DNA from: Candidatus Cryptobacteroides intestinavium
Lineage (GTDB): Bacteria; Bacteroidota; Bacteroidia; Bacteroidales; UBA932
Length of the DNA: 55,506 bases
NCBI GenBank assembly: GCA_017694845.1
Contig: JADIMI010000081.1
Coordinates: 1 to 55,506 of the forward strand
Direction of reading: 5' to 3'
The translations under genes and the position numbers were made by a program. Below, piece after piece: positions 52,689 through 55,506 of the stretch (its first letter is position 1; the number at the start of each line of letters is the position of its first letter). The notes under the pieces are model-generated. The model worked only from the letters and a program-made list of their open reading frames with translations. It ran no database searches and was not told the origin of the DNA.

Positions 52689-52729
52689 TGACAAAATGTC
52701 AGTCCGTATGGGCTGGCATTTGTTTTGTC
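52689..52729 (+). promoter_or_regulatory. groESL control region: palindrome plus GG-N10-GT element
   Basis: A TGACA/TGTCA palindrome (52689-52701) is followed 12 bp later by TGGCATT (52714-52720) and TTTTGTC (52723-52729), with GG and GT exactly 10 nt apart, similar in spacing to a sigma-54 -24/-12 promoter. No good TTTG-N19-TAnnTTTG is seen in the 203-bp gap. This may be the heat-shock control element; function is inferred. Confidence 0.4.
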
Positions 52730-52803
52730 TTATACCCTGTCGCGTCTGCGGACGGCTGTCCGGGATGCAGAAAAGAAAAGTTAACGTTTAAAATTATAGA
52801 ACT

Positions 52804-53070
52804 ATGATCAGACCATTGTCAGATAGAGTGCTGGTCGAGCCTAAGGAGGCCGAGACCAAGACCGCTTCAGGGATCTATATTCCTGACACAGCCAAGGAAA
52901 AACCACAGCAGGGGACAGTCCTCGCGACCGGTCCTGGGAAGAAGGACGAGCCGATGGAAGTGAAGGAAGGCGATTCTGTCCTGTACGGGAAATATGCAGG
53001 TACCGAAGTTACCTACGAAGGCAAGACTTACCTTATTATGAAGCAGTCAGATATTTTGGCAATACTTTAA
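52804..53070 (+). CDS. groS: Co-chaperonin GroES
   Basis: An 88-residue co-chaperonin that caps GroEL. It begins [34 protein letters not shown] with the mobile loop at about 17-32, and ends with the ILAIL-type C-terminus. It is followed by groL after 19 bp. Confidence 0.98.
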   Translation: MIRPLSDRVLVEPKEAETKTASGIYIPDTAKEKPQQGTVLATGPGKKDEPMEVKEGDSVLYGKYAGTEVTYEGKTYLIMKQSDILAIL

Positions 53071-53077
53071 TCGATAG

Positions 53078-54718
<1,641 letters not shown>

Positions 54719-54750
54719 TATTCCGCAGATAGAATACAGACAATAGAGCA

Positions 54751-54784
54751 GGGACGACTAGACAATACCGGTCGTCCCTTTTTT
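54751..54784 (+). terminator. Rho-independent terminator after groL
   Basis: An 8-bp perfect stem GGGACGAC (54751-54758) / GTCGTCCC (54771-54778) with a 12-nt loop, followed by six T. Confidence 0.9.
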
Positions 54785-54820
54785 ATATATCGGATTAAGT
54801 TCTGTAAAAAGAATAATTAT

Positions 54821-55306
54821 ATGAAAAAGATACTATTGACGATATGTATCTCTCTGATGGCTGTATCTGCTTTTTCGCAGACGAGAGCAGAGAGAAGGGC
54901 CGCAGAAGCAGCAGCTGTGATGCAGATGGTGAATGATACGACCTATATGATAACTGTGACTTCTGCCCTGCCGATGGGCTGGAGAACCGTCAATCTGTCC
55001 TCCTATTATTCCCTGGAGGTGGCGAAGGATACTGTCATTTCCCATCTTCCGTATTTCGGCCGGGGCTATTCGATCCCTTATGGAGGAGGAAAAGGGCTTG
55101 TCTTCGATGGCAGGATCAGGGACTACGAGATGACGGATACGGAAGATGGGGGAAAAGATATCAGCTTCTCCGTAGAGAACGAGGAGGACAGATATCAGTT
55201 CAATCTTTCAATATATCCATCAGGTTCCGCACATATAAATGTAAATCCTGGGAAGAGGCAGCCTATCTCTTATACTGGAAGAGTATCGCTTGATATGCGT
55301 GAGTAG
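54821..55306 (+). CDS. Secreted DUF4251 family protein
   Basis: A 161-residue protein with an N-terminal signal peptide (AVSAFSQ, about 20 residues) followed by a short charged helix (RAERRAAEAAAV). The beta-rich body with YYSLEVAKDTVISHLPYFGRGYSIPYGG fits DUF4251, a Bacteroidota family of unknown function. It is monocistronic between the groL terminator and the putative rRNA-type promoter. Confidence 0.8.
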   Translation: MKKILLTICISLMAVSAFSQTRAERRAAEAAAVMQMVNDTTYMITVTSALPMGWRTVNLSSYYSLEVAKDTVISHLPYFGRGYSIPYGGGKGLVFDGRIRDYEMTDTEDGGKDISFSVENEEDRYQFNLSIYPSGSAHINVNPGKRQPISYTGRVSLDMRE

Positions 55307-55450
55307 GTAAAAAATCACGAAAAGGGCCGAAAAAATTTTTCTGTCTCCCCGGTCTGTGCAACGTGCTGTGCAGCGGGGGGCAGGGCGGGCCCGCAGGCCG
55401 CCGACGCGGGACCTTCTCGAAAAAAAAGTGTGAAAAAAAGTGCGAAAAAA

Positions 55451-55481
55451 TTTGGAGGTAACCAAAAAGTGCGTATCTTTG
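55451..55481 (+). promoter_or_regulatory. Strong promoter, probably of an rRNA operon just beyond the window
   Basis: TTTG at 55451-55454, exactly 19 bp, then TATCTTTG at 55474-55481, preceded by three A-rich tracts (55424-55450) that could act as an UP element. The start region reads GCAGTCC followed by a small hairpin (CCCTTTC/GAAACGGG), a layout I know from leaders of Bacteroidota rrn operons. The rest of 55307-55450 holds a GC-rich palindromic patch and no gene. Confidence 0.7.
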
Positions 55482-55506
55482 CAGTCCCTTTCGGAAACGG
55501 GGGAGC

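Noticed and set aside
55355..55412. GC-rich palindromic patch (GCGGGCCCGC) considered as a terminator or integration site
   Set aside because: No T run follows on either strand and no direct repeats or integrase are visible; it may be only a local structure upstream of the rRNA-type promoter.

Overview
The window looks like chromosomal DNA of a Bacteroidales (Bacteroidota) bacterium of roughly balanced GC. The main signs are repeated promoter elements of the Bacteroidota type (TTTG, about 19-21 bp, TAnnTTTG), families largely confined to this phylum (DUF3822, DUF4251, DUF4293, DUF4861), a threonine operon using the proposed non-GHMP homoserine kinase, and a flexirubin/aryl-polyene style gene cluster. 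I cannot fix the genus. Apart from short dispersed repeats there is no phage, transposase, integrase or CRISPR signal; this is mostly a stable housekeeping region with one accessory biosynthetic cluster.

Layout. 1-6.2 kb: the end of an ApbE-like gene, a short ComEC-core membrane protein, then an acid-kinase operon ackA-ptb-buk. 4.9-11.3 kb (minus): serine hydrolase, cytidylate-kinase-like protein, MATE pump, two FKBP-like lipoproteins and NrnA. 11.3-15.4 kb (plus): a conserved small membrane protein, DUF3822, RsmD, CDF cation pump, DUF4861 and YbaK. 15.4-20.7 kb: an acyl-CoA:carboxylate CoA-transferase (minus), MazG, TcdA, a GNAT-like protein and PrfA. 20.8-28.9 kb: tRNA-Ala(GGC) followed 28 nt later by thrA, then a proposed homoserine kinase, thrC and proC-proB-proA. 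28.9-30.8 kb (minus): queuosine salvage/synthesis genes (transporter-queC-queF) behind what reads as a preQ1-I riboswitch. 31.3-35 kb (minus): a type II fatty-acid block fabH-fabK-fabF-fabZ with a terminator. 35.1-37.4 kb: a LytTR membrane regulator, DUF4293 and a nucleoside phosphorylase.

37.4-51.3 kb is the most interesting region: twelve plus-strand genes, tightly packed and several with ATGA overlaps, that form an aryl-polyene/flexirubin-type cluster. It has two ACPs, two catalytic ketosynthases, two Cys-less ketosynthase-like modules (one fused, one free), an LPLAT acyltransferase, an O-methyltransferase-like protein, a NodB-type deacetylase, a LolA-like carrier, a GT2-DUF2062 glycosyltransferase, a 1193-residue MMPL exporter fused to an acyltransferase and a C-terminal SAM-fold fragment, and a phenylacetate-CoA-ligase-type enzyme. 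No ketoreductase, dehydratase, thioesterase or aromatic ammonia lyase is encoded within it, so those steps must be supplied from elsewhere; the nearest dehydratase is the fabZ about 6 kb away.

51.4-55.5 kb: an aldose-1-epimerase lipoprotein, groES-groEL behind a palindromic promoter region and before a strong terminator, a DUF4251 protein, and at the very end a near-perfect promoter whose layout resembles Bacteroidota rRNA operon promoters. A short repeat family (cores like GTCATTCTGAACG / GTCATCCTGAGCG) occurs at three places, one of which supplies the last codons and stop of a ketosynthase gene.
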